Shown: in pieces, positions 1-13,847 of the stretch | Layout: every line of letters starts with the position of its first letter | Position numbering within the stretch: the first letter of the stretch is position 1 | Assembly (NCBI GenBank): GCA_963989385.1 | Contig: OZ022508.1 | Span: 53,731,087-53,795,086 of the forward strand | DNA length: 64,000 nt | Reading direction: 5' to 3' | Source of the DNA: Ctena decussata | Taxonomy: Eukaryota; Mollusca; Bivalvia; Lucinida; Lucinidae | Translations under genes and position numbers: made by a program | Notes under the pieces: model-generated | Told to the model about the DNA's origin: nothing | Databases searched by the model: none | The model's input: the letters and a program-made list of their open reading frames with translations, nothing else

Positions 1-1060
1 TTGTTAAAGCTTCGAATTGACAGGTGCATCTGTCAAATCACATGTTCAGCCAGTAGATTGTAGGTGCTGCTCCAGTATTTATAGGCAGACCCTCAAATCG
101 ACAAGTGCATCTGTGAAAATACACGTAAACAGGTAAATTGACAAATACACCTGTCTCTGAGCCGCGACACGACAAAACCAACGATGTGGTTATGCGCCCA
201 GCGCAGACTCAGATCAGCCTGGGCATCCGCCAAGTCTGATCAGAGTCTTCGCTGTCCGCATGGAGGTAGCTTAGACCCTTACCTACCTTTAAGCACTTAG
301 CGAAGACTGATCAGACAGGATTGATGTCCAGGCTGATCTGAGTCTGCGCTGGGCGCACAACCACTTTGTTGGTTTTCTCATGTAGCGGCTCATCTATAGG
401 TAGACCGTTGACTAACAGGTGCAGCTGTAAAATGCACGTTCAACCAGTAATTTACAGATGTACTTGTATTAATAGGTAGACCGTTGAATTGACAGGTGCA
501 TCTGTAAAAATACAAGTTCAACCAGTAATTTACAGATGTACTTGTATTAATAGGTAGACCGTTGAATTGACAGGTGCATCTGTAAAACTACACGTTCAAC
601 CGGTAAATCTTCAGGTGTTCACGTTTTATAGGGAGTCCTGTGCATTGACAGGTGCATCTGTAAAATTACACGCCCAATGGGCGAATGTACAGGTTTTGAC
701 CATATTTATAGGCAGAATGTGATTTTGAAAGGTGCATCTGTAAAATACACGTTTAACCGGCATATCTACAGGTTTATCCTGCTACTGTAAAATACACGTT
801 CAGCCGGTAAATTTACAGGCATGCCATATTAACAGGTGGACGTGTTAATTGACGAGTGCATCTGCAGAAATACAGTTTCAGCCAGTAGATTCACAGATGT
901 ATCCGTAATTATAGGTAGGCCGGCGAATTAAAGACGCATCTTAAAAAACACGTCTGTCTAACCAGTAAATTTACAAGTATGCCTGTATAAATCAGAAGAC
1001 ATAATGCAAATGAAAAGTAGACATGCATGAAATTTTTTCGATACATCAGTATTATAAAAT
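1..1060. repeat. Diverged satellite, period about 80 bp
   Basis: Units carry GAATTGACAGGTGCATCTGT, then ACACGTTCAACCAGTAAAT and an ATAGGTAGACC-like block; clear copies start near 484, 564, 643 and 721. Interrupted by a palindromic MITE at 159-391. Extends past the left edge. Confidence 0.7.
159..391. mobile_element. 235-bp palindromic MITE, copy 1
   Basis: Begins GAGCCGCGACACG and ends with its inverted form; nearly the whole element folds on itself (CAGACTCAGATCAGCCTGGG pairs with the mirrored arm). Inserted in the left-edge satellite, which resumes after it. Confidence 0.75.
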
Positions 1061-1518
1061 TCAAGTGCATCTGCAACGCTCTTTGTGAAGCGAACGTCTA
1101 CAAAATATCAGAAAATACTTCTGTCATACAGACAAAAAACGAGAGAGAAAAAAGGCACAAAAACTCCTAGTTTGAACAACGGAATGAAAATAAAAGCTCA
1201 GGACAAAGGATCGGCGTCCGTGTGGCAAGTGCGAAAAATCATCATCACAATATTTAAAAAGACGAACCGATAGCTTTGAAATGAGCCTTAGGGCAAGTGC
1301 CAGTAGCAAAGTCTCAGATCAACATGCCATTCTTGCAGTCCGATCATGTCCTCTTGGCATCATATAAGGTGTATGGGTACACTTCCATGTTTTTTCACCA
1401 TTTTCACAGAGGCGAACAACTGTTTTGACTTCCTGTTTGCTTTCTTGGATCATGCAGCCTTCCATATGGATCTTGAGGAGTATATGGGGCGAGAGGTCCC
1501 GATTTCAAGAATGAGATT

Positions 1519-1732
1519 AATGTAAATGAGTGTACTTTCAGGGGAGTCAACTCTTCGGTTTTCTTTTCTACCTCCCTTTTCAAAAAAGGTCAACCCCTGT
1601 AGGAGCAAGTTCATTCCTTTAAGAGTTGACATCTTTTGAAAGGGCGTCTTCCTCCGGGGAAGCAAACAGGAAATCACAAAAATTGTCCCCCTTTGTAAAT
1701 ATGGCGGAAAAACATGGGAGGCCCATACACGT
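1519..1732. mobile_element. TTAAGGTG-end MITE, copy 2
   Basis: Diverged copy with GTACTTTCAGGGGAGTCAAC, GGAAGCAAACAGGAAAT and the right tip CCCATACAC. A reversed end fragment (AAGGTGTATGGGTACACTTC) lies nearby at 1362-1435. Confidence 0.55.
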
Positions 1733-3019
1733 TGAACTGCTACGTCAGTAGCTTCTTATTAAAAGATAATTCGACTAGCAGATATATACACCATTTCACA
1801 AATTGTCCACCCAAACAGCATTAAACATTCCTCTACGTGGCAGAGGTGACTATAACTTCTCCTCGTAATTATAAGGACTTTTAATAACGCTAATTATAAG
1901 GACCGACAGTCCGACAAACGGGCTTTGAGACGATTGTGTGTTTAATTCTATAAACGCTGAACTTCGCCCCCGTCGTCCCCGTGGAATATCATTTGGGGCC
2001 ATTGCAAACCATTGGTTCAGTTTTGTATATTGTCCTTTTCCCCTATTGAATTGATCTTCAAGCCCATAAAAACACCCAAGAGAAAAAAAGAAACGCCACA
2101 CTCCTTTAATATACCTTTAGACTTATCAGTTCAAGAGTAAAAAAGAAAAACATTTACCGGAAGACTTCGAAAAAAATAATAACATATTAAAGGAAAGAAC
2201 GCCTTTTTTTGAAGTACCCTGGAGGCTAGCTTCATTTGATAGAATTAGACATACTGTATGCTATTAATACAGACAAAAGAAACTGCAGTTTAGATCATTA
2301 AAATCGCCTTTGCGAGATTTGAGATGCAAATGATTTTCTAATCAGGTTCGAGATTATAAACTAATATAAACTGATGACCATTATAATCACGTGTTCATGA
2401 CATACGTTTGTCATCCTGAACAAATAGAACAATTGCTCTTTAAGAAAAAAATATACTACTGTGACAAAAAAAACAAAAAAAAACTGAAATCCTTGTAACC
2501 GTGAAAAAAGAATTATCACAAGCAAGAAATTATCACCATTTCTATCAAGACAAACACGTAGAAATCAATGTTTTCAAATGAACCCGCCTCGAAAGCATTC
2601 GCAGAGTGATCAGTCTGACACTCCCGTGTTTGCAGTAACAGTCCACGGATCCCGAGGAGTCTGTGCAAGGTATGGCGAAGACCGGTATGGCAAGCCAAGT
2701 GCAAAACAAGTCTTCCGACCCAGGATTGAGAGTTACAAATCTTCAGTTCAAGTCTTTTTAACTTTTGAAAGCAAGATTAGAAAAAAAGGGTTCCTAAAAT
2801 CAAAGATCAAACTACTTAAATCAAGATTCGAAACTTATTGTGCATATTGCTTGCCATAGACTTGTCATTCTACGCCGATACTCAGGCTGATCGGTCTCTA
2901 CTATCAAAAGAAAGACATCGTATTGGACCGAATGACCACAGCATGACATTCCCAAGGTTGCGCTAAGGAAATAGCAAATGCCCTGATCAGAGTATGCCTC
3001 TGATCATTTTCTGCTGACT

Positions 3020-3254
3020 GACCCGCGGCATGGCAAAACCAACAAACTGGCATGTGCGCCCAGCGAAGCCTTATATCAGATTCGCATCCGCCCAGTCTAA
3101 CCAAAGTCTTCGCTGTGCGCCTTAAGCGTAGCTAAGGGACTAAGCCAGCTCCATGCGGACAGCGCAGACTCTGATCATACTGGGCGGATGCCCAGGCTGA
3201 TCTGAGTCTTCGCTGGGCGCAAATGTCACTTTGTTGGTGTTGTTGTGTCGTGGC
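3020..3254. mobile_element. 235-bp palindromic MITE, copy 2
   Basis: Diverged full-length copy: CCGCGGCATGGCAAAACC at the left, TTGTTGTGTCGTGGCTC at the right, inner CTGGGCGGATGCCCAGG retained. Confidence 0.65.
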
Positions 3255-3782
3255 TCAATTATGTTTTCAAATGCCTTGATATCATACAGGTGAACAAGCA
3301 AAGCCCTGCTGAAAATGTACAGCCTGTTGTTCGCGTATGCCAGCTAGCCTGTGCATCTCTGCGCGATACAGACAAGGACCTGGACCAGTTTTTGAATCCC
3401 AAGACCACTACAAACAAAGTCAAGACCGCGTCTGACTAAGCAGGTGAACAGTGGTTCCGATAATATGCATTTTAGTCTTATTTCACACCTGGTTAATTTT
3501 TTTGCAAGGATGTTACGAAACAAAAAAAGTTTTCACGAAACGAAAAAATTATAGAAACAGTGTATGTACAGATAACGCGGCTCAAAATGAACCCCCTCAT
3601 CAGTATCTGCACTGTGTACTCTGTAGTCTTTGAAATCTAAATATGATGTAGCCTTGCCGAACATTTTGTGAACATTTGCAGAGTAAATTTTGTCGTCTGC
3701 TTTATTGGCGCAATGTACATGTACCGGTATACATATGATAAAGGCCAGGAGAAAAAAAATGCCTTATGGCATATGCCTAAGG

Positions 3783-3951
3783 TTAAAGTACTTGGGTACG
3801 CTTTTAGGGAAGCAATCATGCCTTTAGGAGCAAATCTTTTCCTCTGAGACAAAACCCCATTTTTTGCCCAGGAAAGCAAACAGGATGCAATAAGAGCTAC
3901 CGTTCTTTAAAAGAATGGCGGAAAACATGGAACTGTACCCATACACCTTAA
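3783..3951. mobile_element. TTAAGGTG-end MITE, deleted copy
   Basis: Both tips survive (TTAAAGTACTTGGGTACGCTTT and inverted GTACCCATACACCTTAA) but the centre is shortened to about 170 bp; the AGGAAAGCAAACAGGA block is kept. Confidence 0.55.
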
Positions 3952-4490
3952 TGCGAATGATGAAAACTCTGACCAGACTGCTGACGAGGAGGCATATATG
4001 AATCGGCAGGCCTGTAAAATGTAACAAGTACTTGTGGAAACGTATGATTTCTTCCATAACGTTTGCTTTCTTTTGATACCCTAAGTATATAAACGTATTC
4101 TTGTTTTAGCATAACCTTCTTAATACATGTACATGTAATATGTTTAAATGCCGTATAAGCCTTCCCGCTCACTTCTTCTATAACTAGAGCAGTCATAAGA
4201 TTATGACTTGTGCACCCATTCAGTAAACTGGTATTTTCTCTGTTTATTTTATACATCTTATTTGTTTATTTGTGAGTCCCTTTTTATGTTTTTGAGTGGC
4301 ATATGGTGTGTTGTTTCATTTTAACTGCCCCAACGGGACAATTCTTAAGCGACACTATAACAGACACTGAAAAAAAAGTCGCTGAACGCTTAATACTCAA
4401 ATGTAATGCTGTTTGGCAAGAAGTAAAACAGTTTCTCTTTTTATTTCCAGTTAACCACGCTAAACCTACTGCAAAACTATATGTTTTTGC

Positions 4491-4730
4491 TTAAGGTGAA
4501 TGTATACACTTTCAGGGGTATTAACTATTCCATTTTCCTTTCGCCTACCTTATCGAGTTTGGTCAACTCTTACAGGAAAAACTTCGTACCTTTGGGAGTC
4601 AATTCATTCCTGTAAGAGTAGACCTTATGTTGAAGTGATTCGTCCGCCAGGGACGCAAACAGGAATTCAAGAAAGTTAATCCCCTTTAAAAAATAGCGAA
4701 AAAACTTTGCGATGTACGCATACACCTTAA
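4491..4730. mobile_element. TTAAGGTG-end MITE, intact copy
   Basis: 240 bp with ends TTAAGGTGAATGTATACAC and inverted GTACGCATACACCTTAA. TTAA at both tips could be a piggyBac-like target duplication or part of the repeat. Inner marks: ACTTTCAGGGGTATTAACT and GGGACGCAAACAGGAA. Confidence 0.65.
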
Positions 4731-7439
4731 ATATTTAAGCAAGATATTATCCTTAACGTATGCATCTATGAAAATAATGTTAATCTTGAAGCCCACTAAA
4801 TTTTGGCTGGTTTAATGGCAAAACTGAATAATTTATTTGCACATGTTCCTTTATGCTCGAAAAGGATCTGCATTCGTAATAATAGTAAATGCATAAACTA
4901 CCAAAGAGATACTCATCGAAAACAACTGTTTGCTTTACATTTTATTACAAGTAATTTTGTTAATCCTATTCTATCTGAAACACAACATTTGTACTTACCC
5001 TTCTGTAATCTTTAATGGAGATAAATAAGTTCCAGTGTTAATAACCTTATCTTTTACTAAACTAATTGAAGCAAACTGGCACACGGCAATTGAAAGTAAC
5101 CGCCAAATTCAATAATCTGTATGTATCCAATCCTTCTGCTTAACACTTCCCTTTTATATCCGATAATTACGTATGCCAAGATAATAAAATACTTTTAACG
5201 CTCCTTTATAAGCAAACAATCATTTCGCTAAAAGTCAACACCACAGACTAGCGACCGTTGTTACGTATTTGCAAACCGCTGAATAACTTTTCCATCTGTC
5301 GATGAAACATTCACATGAAAGAAGAAATTGAAGTATCTAAGCACATTTCAAGAGAATCAAAAACATTGACAACTTTCTTTTATTATTTTCCAATTCACGG
5401 CTAGTCTCGTAACTGCGTGATTTACTCAATGACGTAACGGGAACAGAAACCACGTGATAATTAATAGGACAAGAGTTCTGTGGCATCAGTCTTGCTGCTA
5501 AATTCTTAAAGATGATGAATGCTTGCGTATCAGAAAAATTAACAATGAGTGTCTTTATTTCGATGCTCAAATGTCTCCAGGCGTCCGATAATATTATGTT
5601 CATTGGTCAAGCATACTTAATTTATAAAGATAACGTCCTAAAGGGGGTACTCAAACGTGAAAACGTCACTTTTTGCCCTGAATCTTAATATATTGCAATT
5701 TGAGGTTAGGAAATTTGATAAAATAGACATTAACCCGCAGTCTTCACTACATTTACGAGCGTACTTGAATTTAAACAAATATACTTAGTGATGAATTCTG
5801 TTAGACTTAAGTCATTATCAAATTAAAGCTACGTTCTACACAATTTTACAACATGCAGTGGTAAGCTTTCGACAAAAACCATTAGGCAGGTTTTGTTTTA
5901 GTAGAGAAAGAAACTAAAATAGAATTAATGCCAAAAAGATTGTGAATTTGTTTTAATGTGCATTTAAGACATGCAGTGACAAAATTTGTGCCGATATTAC
6001 ATAACGCATTTATATATTAGCCTAAAGGGAAATGGCCCTATAAGAACTGCACTTGATCTTCAAATTGTTGAAACTTCACCGAGTACTTTTACTTTTTATG
6101 CTTAGTCACAAAAAAGATTTAATTTCTCTTCTTATCAGACTATAGCTAGTTGATTGGAAATCAAAAATTGCTATCACCATATACCTAATCACAAATATAT
6201 TTTCTAATTGAAAGAAGAAGAAAAAAAAATAAAATAATGACAAGGAATTTTTTAAACAAAGTTCCTCCGTTGACTTTTTTTAAGTTTAACTGAAAGGTGC
6301 AAATAATCAAATAAAAATAAAAATCATCATGTAGGTATTGGAGTTATTGAAATTGAAAGAAGACCAATTTCATTTTGCGCAGTTTTCATATCATCAGGTC
6401 GACATAAATGATTCTTCGCGATTGACGTCGCTTCCATTTTCGCGCTATCAAACGCCACATATGAGTAGATAATGTTTGCCTGTCACTGCTCGTTAACAGC
6501 AATGCGATTGTCCGTGTATTTTGCTTATTTTCATCAATGTCCTTACTTTTTAAATCATATTGTTTAACAAATTGTCTTATAATTTATAGTTGTCTTATTT
6601 TTTTTGTCTCATATGCAAAACACAAAATCTCAAGGACGGAAAACTAGGCAATATCTCCATTTTTATTCCTCAAAGAATAAACATGCATTTTCTTAGGTCC
6701 AGACATATATTGTACTGTACTGTACTGTGTTACTGTCCGATCATGCTTCATAGCAATATGTCCGTCCATTATTTTTAGATATGACTAAATTTTCTTCTTG
6801 AATAATTATGCTGTTTTACATTTACTATGTTTTACGAAGCACATGCTGGCGGATGTGTACAAACATTATTATTTAAAACGGGAAAAGCGGCATTTACTAC
6901 AAGTATGCTGTATGAAAATGTTATTTTGATTTTGTTTTCACACATCTATAACATTAGAGTGATTTATAAATTTCAGATCAGCCTTCGCATGTGCACAGTC
7001 ACGCAGAGCAAGAGCAATGCGTTTAGACAATAACTTGACAAATATCATGCAGGCTGCCACGGTCATCATGAGTTTTATACGTTATATTTTTTGATGACAC
7101 GCAAAATTATATATGTAAATTTCTTGCACACCAGCTAAGGATATCCGCGTGCTTCCCTGTACCTACAAATCTTATCCCACCCATGTTATCTTGGTTATAT
7201 TGGTTGTATTGGAGCTCACGTACCTGTGTCGTCAACTGACGTTGGATGTTAAATGATGACGTAACGAAGACGGCAAAAAAGACGCCAGTTTATGCACGCC
7301 AGTCGTTGACGTAAAGAGCCGAATGGCGGTCGTTGAAAGCGGCACCTTCTTTCAAAATCAAATTGAAACCACTCAAGCACTAGAATTACGCATTTTAACA
7401 AGTTCTTAAGCTAAAACAAAACGTGGTGTGCAAGAAAAA
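4731..7439. other. No gene or repeat recognised
   Basis: AT-rich sequence with only short chance open frames on both strands and a small ACTGT microsatellite near 6715. Confidence 0.5.
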
Positions 7440-7590
7440 GTATCTGTCATGAGTGTGAGGTGCTGATAGCAAAATGTGTCAATTGGGTTCACTGTTCGCA
7501 TCACTCGTCAAGCCTCGTGATGCCTCGTGATGCCAAACAGTGACCCTCGTGACGGATTTTTCTGTCCACACCTCACCTCATGAAAGATAC
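7440..7590. repeat. Fold-back repeat
   Basis: GTATCTGTCATGAGTGTGAG pairs with inverted CTCACCTCATGAAAGATAC; inner GTTCACTGTT pairs with AACAGTGACC. No coding. Confidence 0.6.
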
Positions 7591-8809
7591 TTCTAAGTCT
7601 ATTTTTTAAATCTATGAACCAGAATCTAAATGCTTAGCTGGTACATTAAACAAACATTCATTCACCCTCAGACTTACACACACGTCTTCACTCACACATG
7701 TACCCACGCGCAACTGAAGTCGCTAATGAAACGATCTCAGTTGCGCTGAGCCATTGCCATTTAATTGTGTCTATCGTATTTCCTTTTCTTAAAGTAAAAA
7801 GTACCTTATCATTTTACTCTGTCATAAGCCGCCTGGTCTTTATAGATATGAATACAAGTACCAAGACTTACCTCAATTTATTTTTCCTTTTTAATATTTT
7901 AACGCAAGTTATTGATACCCTGGGTATAAACACGCTACGATTTTAAATGTTTCAGAATTGCCGTTGTACGCGGCATAGCTAGAATAGATATATCAACTGG
8001 CCAAAGCCGAGTTCCATTATTAAAATGTTTTCTTTCATATATAGTTCTTCCCCTTAAACAATGTCGGAAGGATAATTGTTGTTCAGAAATGGGACTGACA
8101 ACTTATGTTGCAAATTTTTTGTAACCTCCGTCATGGTGGTAATGTCATCATATAACCATTAATTGACACAGCCTCCTAACACTTACAAAATTATGCACAA
8201 AATATCTGTTCCTCAACGTGTTATATCAGTTTTATATATTTATTCAGTATTTTTTTTATCAGGTTTAGATACTTATTCTATACTGTATCATTTACTCGAC
8301 TTCAAAATACATTGCCCAAGCATAGTTCTGAAAGATTGTAACCTTACCCCACGCGGTAAGCAATCGCTCTTAAATCCAACAAAGTAACCGCTATATGATC
8401 ATGTGTTAAATCTACGCCACGCGAAACCTGTGTCAATGTCGATAAGCCGGCGTTTTGAAAAAAAAATGACGATATTTGAATCAGCCGCGTTTCACGGACA
8501 GGCCCTTCTTAAAGAAGCAAAGAAACGCAATTTAAATTGAAACATTTGAAACTAATCAAATGTCAGTAGGTATCAGTAAATTTGCGACGCTACCGTCATA
8601 CGCGACGATGTACTTTGATGTATTTGAATAACGTCATATAATATGAAAATAGGCACTGCCTATAGGCGAGCACTTCGCTCTTTACTGTATATGGGTGGTA
8701 TGGCCTATCTATGGCTGCTATCATGTTAACTCTAAAGTTTCGGACAAAAATGCGTGGTCAAAATAAAGACCCTGATCTCACAACTCATTGTACGCTTTTG
8801 GATTCAATT

Positions 8810-9151
8810 TCAAAACGCTATTTTATCGTATGAAATTTGCAGCTCAACACCTGCGAGCTCCTCCGACAAACTGATAAGAAACTCTCGGGGATCTTTCCCC
8901 TCGGACAACGGGCTATTTTTTTCAGTTTCTTCTCTGCGGCGCTTTCTATTTCCTTCAATATTAACACAACGCTTAGCCTCCTTGCATTTTGGGTGCTGAC
9001 CATGTAGTGATCTACTCACTAAAGCGGTTAACGTTGACGCCATCTGGTTTTTCTCAAACCGAACATTTGACGTCATTACGTAACGTAGCGACAGAGAGAC
9101 TGTACAACCTCTATTTCTTATTGTTTTGTTGATTTCTACGCTCATTTTCAA
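8810..9151 (-). CDS. Open frame of 113 codons (doubtful)
   Basis: Polar, charged frame with GNRKRRREETEKNSPLSEGK. It lies between AGCGA(A)GTGCTCGC inverted motifs (near 8665 and 9322) that may be the ends of an old element. No domain recognised. Confidence 0.15.
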   Translation of the reverse strand: MKMSVEINKTIRNRGCTVSLSLRYVMTSNVRFEKNQMASTLTALVSRSLHGQHPKCKEAKRCVNIEGNRKRRREETEKNSPLSEGKDPREFLISLSEELAGVELQISYDKIAF

Positions 9152-10544
9152 ACTAGTCTAATTTGGATAATAACTTCCGTTTTGGTGTCGTAACGAAAGA
9201 AATTCCATTGAAAGCAACGTATTTTTAAGGTAAAAATATGCCTTACCAATATTCTACCATAGAGCTCCCGCTCTTTCAAAGCTCCTTCGTAGCTTTGAAT
9301 TTGCAGGCGCTATGCAAAGCGAGTGCTCGCTACTAGGTCATATGTATTTGTTAGGATTTGGATTTGGATTTGAAACTATTATCTGAAAATATTTCAAAGA
9401 GTTGAAGCAGATCTAGATTTAGGACATGTTCGAGATTTTTTTTTAAATTCTGGCATAAATAGTCGTTTTTTTTCCTCAGGCAATTGGCCCAACTTAACTA
9501 AGAATGCCTCACTTCCGATTGCGAGGATGGGATTGCCAGCTTATTCGGGCCTTCATTATTCCCTAATGAAATGAAAAAAATAAAAAAAAATCAATTATAA
9601 AGATATATTTGCAGTTCATTCTATTCCAAAATCAAATGATAAGGATTAAGACTAATAAGAAAGCACGGTCGCATGTACTGTCCGAAATAACTTCCATCAT
9701 CCCGTCCCTCAAGGCATGGCCATTTTTCACTTGATATTATATTACATTATATAGCTATATTGAGCAAGAATAACTTAATTATTGCGAGAAAAGAGATGTT
9801 TGTGTTATTAAACGTGATTTAAAAAGGATAAACAAATGTCGAACCAAGTTTACATTTAGTTATTAGAGTCACCATCCTAAGTTGTGTAACAATTTCTGTA
9901 ATAATCACGAGCGGACTCCAGAAAGAACTGGACCGTTATTTTTGTGTTTGATTGATTAAATACTTTTTTTTCTTTGATGAGTTATTGAGGTGAAAATTTC
10001 CACCCAGGGTGGGCCCAAGGGTCAGAAATTAGGACTTGGGCATTTTCATTATGTCCAAGTTTTGTGGTAAACCTTATTGATTGCTCTTATCTCTGTAACT
10101 GCATTGAAGCTTTCTTCCATATTTGGTTTATGATATCTCTGTAGCATAAGTTTTGATCTGGACTACCTAAGCTGGAGGGTCAGGCTAATGGGTGGGGCCA
10201 GAGGTCAATAACTAGGACTTAGCTATTTGTTGTATAGATTTGAGTTATAGTTCTTATATACTTGAATGGAGCCTAATAATACATGACTAGGCTCATTTCA
10301 TACTACTTTACACACATGACGGCTGCTGCTGACATAAAGTCAATGTCTTGTACATGTATTGTATAGCATTCGCATTGTAGTTTTGTGGTAAAGTATGCTT
10401 TTATTAGGCGGTGGCACTGGTCGGATATATACGTGAGCTCCTGCTCACTTGCTCTAGTGTTATTTAAGCATTTGTGTTTGAGGCAGTTTCAAAGAAGCTT
10501 TAAGGTTTCAACAGCATCATCTATTTAGAGTTTTGGTCCTACAG

Positions 10545-11115
10545 TTTTTGCTACATTGACATTATGATACACTTCGCTGATTTTATATTTCTCAGTCTCT
10601 ATATTGGTTAGAGTCATTATACTTGCTACATAATTACATATGAATAGGACACTTTCATTACCGCTAGCCATGTATGGATTTGACCTATATTTTCCTTCAT
10701 TTACTTTATGATACGCTTCACTAACTTTATGATATTTCTCTGTCCCTAAATGAGTTCGGGCCATGATACTTGGCACGTCCTAAGATATGGACTGCCCCAT
10801 TTTAACATCATCCAGGTGCGGATTTAACTAATAGTTTTGCTTCGTTTAATTTTTGATACGCCTCACTGACTTTATGATGTTTCTTAGCCCCTATATGGGG
10901 TTTCAGACATGATACTTGGCACTTACTATGATATGGATTGTCCTGTTTTAACATTTACATCCAGGTATGGATTCGACCTTTATTGTTACATCATCGACTT
11001 TATGATACGCCTCACTGACATTATGATATTTCTTTTTCCCTATATGGGTTAGAGTCATGATAATTGGAACACACTTATAAATATGGCCAATAAACAGTTT
11101 AACATTGCCAAGCAT
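10545..11115. repeat. Tandem repeat, period about 146 bp, four copies
   Basis: TTATGATACGCCTCACTGAC variants recur near 10562, 10706, 10851 and 10999, each followed by CCCTATATGGGTT-like and ATGATACTTGGCAC-like blocks. Confidence 0.65.
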
Positions 11116-12084
11116 GTATGGATGAGTTTGACCTATATTTTATGCTTTCTTGTCTTCCGACAACTCTGGACAGACAACTCTTGTTCTTCTAACTGCCGGA
11201 GTCATATAACAAAACCATTGCCGACTTTTTGTTAGATAAATATTTGGATTTACCAGCCCTCAATTGTAATATATACGTCTATTTTTGCTCAATTAATATC
11301 ATTTTTGCGGGGTAATGAAAATAAATTCTGAAGAAATATCTCCTGTAAGCAAGGAACATATTAGTAAAACGAAAAAAAATGCCTGTTCAACACTTCTCAC
11401 ATCCCCTAGCATGGACTGCAGTGGAGATCTACTTTCAAACTCACTCGATCTGAACCATTCGTTCCTAGAAGAAAATGTAATTTGCAGTGCGGCACTTTTC
11501 TCGGCCGCCACACCGCTTCTAACATCACCTGCAATGAAGATGAAATAAATTCTGATGTCGACCTCATTAAAAGTCACTTCTTTAATCTTAATGGCTATAT
11601 TTTACGGTGAGCAAAACTATTTCGATTCTACACGACTTAAGCAAAAATAAAACTTGCGAACTATTTACTACATGCGTTAGCTTTCAGAATGTCATTTTAC
11701 CTGCAATACAATTAAATGGCCCATTTCTCAAGCGCGTAAAGCAGTAGTTTATTGAACTGCTTTAAAAATTGCAGTTGACGTTGCTTTTCTTTGTATATAT
11801 CTTTGTTAAGTTGGCTGCTGTATGATTTTTAAGACTGCAGTTTTGCAAGTGTGCGTGACACAAAGTCATCTATGACTTTATAGAGAGCCTTTATTAAGAA
11901 TGTCCCCAATTTTAACACGAATATAAGTAATCTATTATTTCCTTATTTCGCGTTTGAAATTTTAACAAAAAGTAGAGTCATGCTATTTATAAATTAAGAT
12001 CAAGTCTGATTAAAAAACAAAGTTGCTTTAGATACTTTTTATATCTCGTATCATATATCTTGAGTTTGTTATATCATTATTGTC

Positions 12085-13205
12085 AGATATTTTTTGTATG
12101 TTCTTTATATGTTTTTGTATGTTCTTTATTGCCCACGTGAAGTGACCTGGCAGGGTGGAGCTATCGATTTGGTTCAATGCATTATGAAATAGGTAAAGCA
12201 ACATTTTCGTAACCAATCGGAAAGATATTCGTAAGTATTCGTTAATCATCGCGTATCATGCATGAATTTTAACTGTTAGCTATATCTCACAATTGAGAAA
12301 AGACTCATTGGTGTATTGGACCTCTGCTAGACGTGCTAACGTTTGTTTTTTTTTTGTATCTTATAAGGGTCCAAGGTTCGAATATTCCTAAAATTATAAA
12401 AAAAAATTATTCTTTCTTTTTAAGTTTTCAGGTAACAAATGATTATTTTGCCTGACAGAAATTTCCGTTTGGTTTGATTACTCCATATACTTTATGCTCA
12501 TAATAAAAAAGGAAAATCTTCAGAGGTTTTGTTTGTCTGATTATGCCCAGAAATATGTACGAGAGCCTTTGGTAGATTATGGTATTTTATACTCGAGAAA
12601 AGTGATATGCATGCACAAGCAAACGATGGATGAATAAATAATTTCTGATTTGGTATTCACTTTTCAGTTTCAGGGTGTCTATAAATGCAGACATGTCGAA
12701 CTCTAACCCTTTGAATTATCTCGAGCGAAAGAAATTACTGGAAATGTCTTTTCTCCTAAAATGAAATGATTAAAACAAATATATATGAAAAGAAAATAAA
12801 GTTTGAAAATGAAAAAAAATGAGAGAAAAAAAATTATTCTCATGCTAGATTTGAACCCTTTATTGTAACACTGAGTGTCCTAGATCGTAGCACTGAGTGT
12901 CTTTGCAATCTGACTACAGATACACTACACCACGGCGCTTTGTACATGATTTGGTTAAAATACTGTTATTACTTATAACAAGAAAGGCGAGGATTAACGA
13001 AGTCGTACGGATATTTTTCCGATTGTTGGCGAAAATAGGAATTACCTGTTTGACAATGCACTGATCCATAACGCTAGCTCCGCCCTGCCAGGTCACTTCA
13101 CGAGGGCAATATATGTTTTTTAATATGTTTTTGTATGTTGTTTTGTTTCTTTAAATGTTTTTGTATGTTCTTTGAATGTTCTTTTTGTATATTCTTTATA
13201 TAGTG
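12085..13205. repeat. Minisatellite ATGTTTTTGTATGTTCTTTAT split by a TIR element
   Basis: Variant copies of a roughly 21-bp unit lie at 12085-12128 and again at 13110-13205, directly against both ends of the element at 12129-13109. Confidence 0.55.
12129..13109. mobile_element. TIR element inserted in a minisatellite
   Basis: Terminal repeats TTGCCC(A/T)CGTGAAGTGACC continuing CTGGCAGGG(T/C)GGAGCTA, 981 bp apart, with TA on each outside edge. The interior is AT-rich with no coding signal. Confidence 0.65.
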
Positions 13206-13317
13206 GCAAACGGTTCCTCTTTCCTTATGTACTCATACTTATTGCAGTTTAAACATAGAATATAAAAAACGTCGTATTCTTCCAGTGTAGTACTACACTT
13301 TTTTTACCATATAAATT

Positions 13318-13480
13318 AGGTTATAAAAAGATAGTTCATCATTCCAAATTAACCGCAAATATGTAAATCAGTCTTGTGTAATTCAGCTTAAAATGTTTTT
13401 TTTTCTTTCAAAACAGCCCCAGAGATCTAGATCCGTCTTCAAAGACGGATCTAGATCTTTGAAATTGTTTTGGAAGAGAA
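13318..13480. repeat. Hairpin repeat, related to 20035-20190
   Basis: AGATCTAGATCCGTCTT (13423-13439) and its exact inverse (13442-13458) form a hairpin with a two-base loop. The upstream part (AATATGTAAATCAGTCTTGT and GTGTAATTCAGC) recurs at 20035-20190. Confidence 0.5.
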
Positions 13481-13499
13481 AAGAACCCGTCTTATAACT

Positions 13500-13840
13500 G
13501 AATAAATGCAGTACCGACGGCGGGACCCAGACAAACATACCATTTACCGTTGCAAACTTCCTATAAACTTCGGAGAGACACGGACAGATCTAGTATCTGC
13601 CGTTACAAACTTCCTTTAAACTCCGGAGCGGCGCGGACAGATCTAGTGTTATGCCGTTACAAACTTTGGTTAACACCAGAGAGACACGGACATATATTCT
13701 ACCGCAGCAAAATACGGCTAACACCGGAGAGACACAGACGAAAATGGTATTTGCCATTGCAAACCTCGCCCGACTCCTGAGAAACACGGAGAGACGTTAT
13801 ATTCTGCCGTTGCTTAGTTCGGTTAATACCGGTGATAAAT
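13500..13840. repeat. Tandem repeat, period about 60 bp, 5-6 copies
   Basis: Units contain GCCGTTACAAACTT, AACACCGGAGAGACACGGAC and ATATTCTACCG-like blocks. Copies are diverged; some open frames arise by periodicity and are not taken as genes. Confidence 0.6.
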
Positions 13841-13847
13841 CGTCTGA

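Noticed and set aside
2578..2859. 93-codon plus-strand frame
   Set aside because: No domain, no splice signals in phase and no initiation context; kept out.
11299..11577. Overlapping frames on both strands (92 and 77 codons)
   Set aside because: Overlap of frames on opposite strands with no domain or splice support; chance is more likely.
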